From NCBI GenBank assembly GCA_035575095.1, contig DATLYF010000009.1, positions 1 to 54,058 on the forward strand: 54,058 bases of DNA. Direction: 5' to 3'. This document shows positions 51,772 through 54,058 of the stretch, piece after piece. The notes beneath the pieces were generated by a model that saw only the letters and a list, made by a program, of their open reading frames with translations, was not told the DNA's origin and did no database searches. Positions within the stretch are counted from its first letter, which is position 1. Every line of letters starts with the position of its first letter. The translations under genes were made by a program, and so were the position numbers. This stretch comes from DATLYF01 sp035575095 (GTDB lineage: Bacteria; Pseudomonadota; Gammaproteobacteria; Competibacterales; Competibacteraceae).

Positions 51772-53934
51772 GTGCACAGCCATCCGCCCTCCGTCACCGC
51801 CCGTCGCCGCTCCGCCTGGCACCTGCCGCTGCTGGCGCTGCTGTTAGGCCTGGCGCAACCCCTGTGGGCGGCACCGGTCACGCTCAACCTCAAGGACGCC
51901 GACATCGGCGCGCTGATCGCCAGCATCTCCGAGATCACCGGCAAGAACTTCATCGTCGATCCGCGGGTCAAGGCTCGGGTCAGCGTGATCTCCGCCCGCC
52001 CCATGGAGGCCGACGAGATCTACCAGGTGTTTCTCTCCATCCTGGCGGTGCACGGCTTCGCCGCCGTGCCCGGCGACAACGTCATCAAGATCGTCCCCGC
52101 GCCCAACGCCAAGCAGGAGGCCATTCCCACCGTGCAGGCCGGGCTGGACCCTGGCGGCCCGGATCAGGTCATCACCCGGGTGATCCAGATGAAGAATGTA
52201 TCGGCGGCGCAGATCGTGCCCATCCTGCGCCCGCTTATCCCCCCCGAGGGGCATCTGGCCGCCTACGCACCGACCAACGTGTTGATCGTCTCCGATCTGG
52301 CCGCCAATGTGGAGCGTATCGCTAACATCATCGCCCGCGTCGACCAGGCCAGCGGCGAGGAGGTGGAAGTGGTGCAATTGCGCCACGCCTCTGCTGCCGA
52401 CGTGGTGCGGGTACTCAACTCCCTGGAGCAGAGCCGCGCCCAGGGCGATGCCACAGCCGCTGCCGGCGGCGCGCCCGGCGCTGCGCCCAGGCTGGTGGCC
52501 GACGAACGCACCAACAGCGTGCTGATGAGCGGCGACCGCAGCGCCCGGCTACGCCTGCGTACCCTCATCGCCCATCTCGACACGCCACTGCCGAGCGGCG
52601 GCAACACCCAGGTGGTGTACCTGCGCTACGCCAAAGCCAAGGATATGGTTCCTATCTTGCAAGGGGTGAGTCAGAGCCTGAACAAGACCCCGGGCGCCGC
52701 CCCGGCCCCAACCCCGGGTGCTTCAGGCGGCCAGGCCGCCATCGCCAATATCCAGGCCGACGAGGCCACCAACTCGGTAGTCATCACCGCCGAACCCAAC
52801 ACCCTGCAGGCGCTCAAGTCGGTGATTGCCCAGCTCGACGTGCGCCGCGCCCAGGTGCTAGTGGAAGCGGTGATCGCCGAGATCTCCACCGACCGCGCCG
52901 CCGAACTGGGCGTGCAGTGGGTCATCGACGGCCGCAACGACGGCTCGGTGGTAGGCCTTTCCAACTTCAACAACGGCAGCCTCAGCGTCGGCACCATCGG
53001 CAGGGCTCTGACCAGCGATCAGGCGGTACCCGAATTGCCGGCCATCGCCGGTGCGGTGGTGGGCGACTTCACCGGCAGTATCCGCTTCGGTGCCCTGATC
53101 ACCGCCTTGGGCTCGGATGCCGGCACCAATGTGCTCTCTACCCCCAGCTTGGTGACCCTAGACAACGAGGAGGCCAAGATCATCGTCGGCCAGAACGTGC
53201 CCTTCGTCACCGGCAGCTTCACCACCAGTGTGGGCGGCACCACCAACGGCACAACCGGCCTGGTGGGCAACCCGTTCCAGACCATTGAGCGCCAGGATGT
53301 CGGCCTGACCCTGAAGATCAAGCCGCAGATCAATGAGGGCAACGCCATCCGCCTGGACATCGAGCAGGAGGTGTCCAACGTGGTGCCTACGGCCACGGCC
53401 GCCATCCAGGGTCCGACCACCAACAAGCGTGCCCTCAAGACCAGCGTGCTGGTGGAGGATGGTCAGATCCTGGTGCTGGGCGGGCTGGTGGACGACAATC
53501 TGAGCGAGTCCCTGCAGAAAGTGCCGGGGCTGGGCGATATCCCTCTGATCGGCGAGCTGTTCCGCTCGCGCAAGACTTCCAAGACCAAGCGCAACCTGAT
53601 GGTATTCCTGCACCCGGTGATCCTGCGTGACGCCAGCCAGGGCACGCTCAGCACCAACGACAAGTACAGCTATATTCGCGAACAGCAGTTCCTGGCCCGG
53701 CAGCGCGGGGTGAGTCTGATGCCCGACGCACAAACGCCGGTGCTGCCGCCGCCGGAGCAGGTGCGCCGCGAGGGCACCATCCTCGATATCACCGGCCAGT
53801 CGGGTGCTGCCCCCACCCCGTCGGCACCGGCAGCGCCGCCCGCCCCCCAGCCCGGCGCGGCAGCCCAGCCGCCGCCGACCCAGCCGCCCGCGGCGCCGAA
53901 CCGCGCCCGCACTCGCGATCTGGACCGCCGATGA
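51772..53934 (+). CDS. gspD: Type II secretion secretin GspD
   Basis: The 720-residue outer-membrane channel protein has a signal peptide (about 1-34, ending QPLWA). The N0 domain is VTLNLKDADIGALIASISEITGKNFIVDP. N1-N3 ring domains follow, including APTNVLIVSDLAANVERIANII and QVVYLRYAKAKDMVPIL. The secretin core has VLVEAVIAEIS, TPSLVTLDNEEAKIIVGQNVPFVTGSF and VLVEDGQILVLGGLVDD. A Pro/Ala-rich tail ends the protein. Start is GTG 51772, with AAGGGA upstream. The stop overlaps gspE by four bases (ATGA). Confidence 0.96.
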   Translation: MHSHPPSVTARRRSAWHLPLLALLLGLAQPLWAAPVTLNLKDADIGALIASISEITGKNFIVDPRVKARVSVISARPMEADEIYQVFLSILAVHGFAAVPGDNVIKIVPAPNAKQEAIPTVQAGLDPGGPDQVITRVIQMKNVSAAQIVPILRPLIPPEGHLAAYAPTNVLIVSDLAANVERIANIIARVDQASGEEVEVVQLRHASAADVVRVLNSLEQSRAQGDATAAAGGAPGAAPRLVADERTNSVLMSGDRSARLRLRTLIAHLDTPLPSGGNTQVVYLRYAKAKDMVPILQGVSQSLNKTPGAAPAPTPGASGGQAAIANIQADEATNSVVITAEPNTLQALKSVIAQLDVRRAQVLVEAVIAEISTDRAAELGVQWVIDGRNDGSVVGLSNFNNGSLSVGTIGRALTSDQAVPELPAIAGAVVGDFTGSIRFGALITALGSDAGTNVLSTPSLVTLDNEEAKIIVGQNVPFVTGSFTTSVGGTTNGTTGLVGNPFQTIERQDVGLTLKIKPQINEGNAIRLDIEQEVSNVVPTATAAIQGPTTNKRALKTSVLVEDGQILVLGGLVDDNLSESLQKVPGLGDIPLIGELFRSRKTSKTKRNLMVFLHPVILRDASQGTLSTNDKYSYIREQQFLARQRGVSLMPDAQTPVLPPPEQVRREGTILDITGQSGAAPTPSAPAAPPAPQPGAAAQPPPTQPPAAPNRARTRDLDRR

Positions 53935-54058
53935 GCTCCTCCCCCGTTCCCGGCCACGATGAGCACGCCGCTCGTCAGGCGCCGCGGCGTCTGCCCTACG
54001 CTTTCGCCAAGCGCCACGGCGTGCTGGCGCTGGAGGCCGCGGGTGGGCGGGTGCGGGT
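53931..54058 (+). CDS. gspE: Type II secretion ATPase GspE, N-terminal fragment
   Basis: Only the first 42 residues are in the window: a variable, histidine-containing leader and then RLPYAFAKRHGVLALE, the conserved start of the GspE N1 domain that contacts GspL. ATG 53931 overlaps the gspD stop. Identity rests on this motif and the gspC-gspD context. Confidence 0.85.
   Translation, partial: MSSSPVPGHDEHAARQAPRRLPYAFAKRHGVLALEAAGGRVR

Noticed and set aside
53780..53900. Proline/alanine repeat at the GspD C-terminus as a separate repeat element
   Set aside because: It is a low-complexity tail common in secretins, without a regular DNA period.

Overview
The window is GC-rich chromosomal DNA from a gammaproteobacterium, most likely near the Chromatiales or a similar purple-sulfur-type lineage. 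That placement is an inference from gene order and GC content; I could not run a phylogeny. The order mutL-miaA-hfq-hflX-hflK-hflC-DUF2065-purA-rnr-rlmB-rpsF-priB-rpsR-rplI-dnaB is the classic gammaproteobacterial block seen in E. coli. The bcp/gcvR/dapA/bamC neighbourhood is likewise classic. Most of the window is dense housekeeping DNA with no insertion sequence, prophage or CRISPR array.

Layout. 1-6.4 kb: a multi-PAS/GAF histidine kinase cut by the left edge, an MddA-type methyltransferase with a tiny membrane protein, an OmpR-type regulator, an AurF-like diiron protein, a DUF938 methyltransferase and a class I aldolase. 7.7-11.5 kb: a complete siaABCD operon (phosphatase, kinase, switch protein, diguanylate cyclase). 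11.5-18.0 kb, minus strand: rpsF-priB-rpsR-DUF2232-rplI, then dnaB-radA. dnaB is split by a 326-residue intein exactly inside the Walker A motif, and its homing endonuclease looks dead. 18.1-33.1 kb: an unknown gene, rlmB, rnr, two identical tRNA-Leu(CAG) genes, purA, hisZ, DUF2065, hflC/K/X, hfq, miaA, mutL and bamC. dapA lies just upstream of bamC and ends at 34.0 kb. 34.1-38.0 kb, plus strand: gcvR, bcp, phoH and a polytopic membrane protein whose end overlaps the convergent AI-2E-family permease. 39-46.5 kb: a YajG lipoprotein, a MocR-type regulator, a 488-bp leader with a large dyad over a promoter, and the prkA-yeaH-spoVR stress trio. 46.5-54 kb: prfC, a REC-EAL phosphodiesterase, a PatB/MalY C-S lyase, and the start of a type II secretion operon (gspC, gspD, beginning of gspE).

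How the parts fit. SiaD can make cyclic di-GMP and the REC-EAL protein can degrade it, so both arms of that signal are present. The ribosomal/replication cluster couples translation (S6, S18, L9) with replication (PriB, DnaB) and repair (RadA). MutL keeps an endonuclease motif, which suggests MutH-independent mismatch repair. The observations most worth following are the P-loop intein with a decayed endonuclease, the nested 68-nt dyad over the prkA promoter, the pre-tRNA-Leu leaders complementary to their own 3' ends, and several in-gene tandem duplications.
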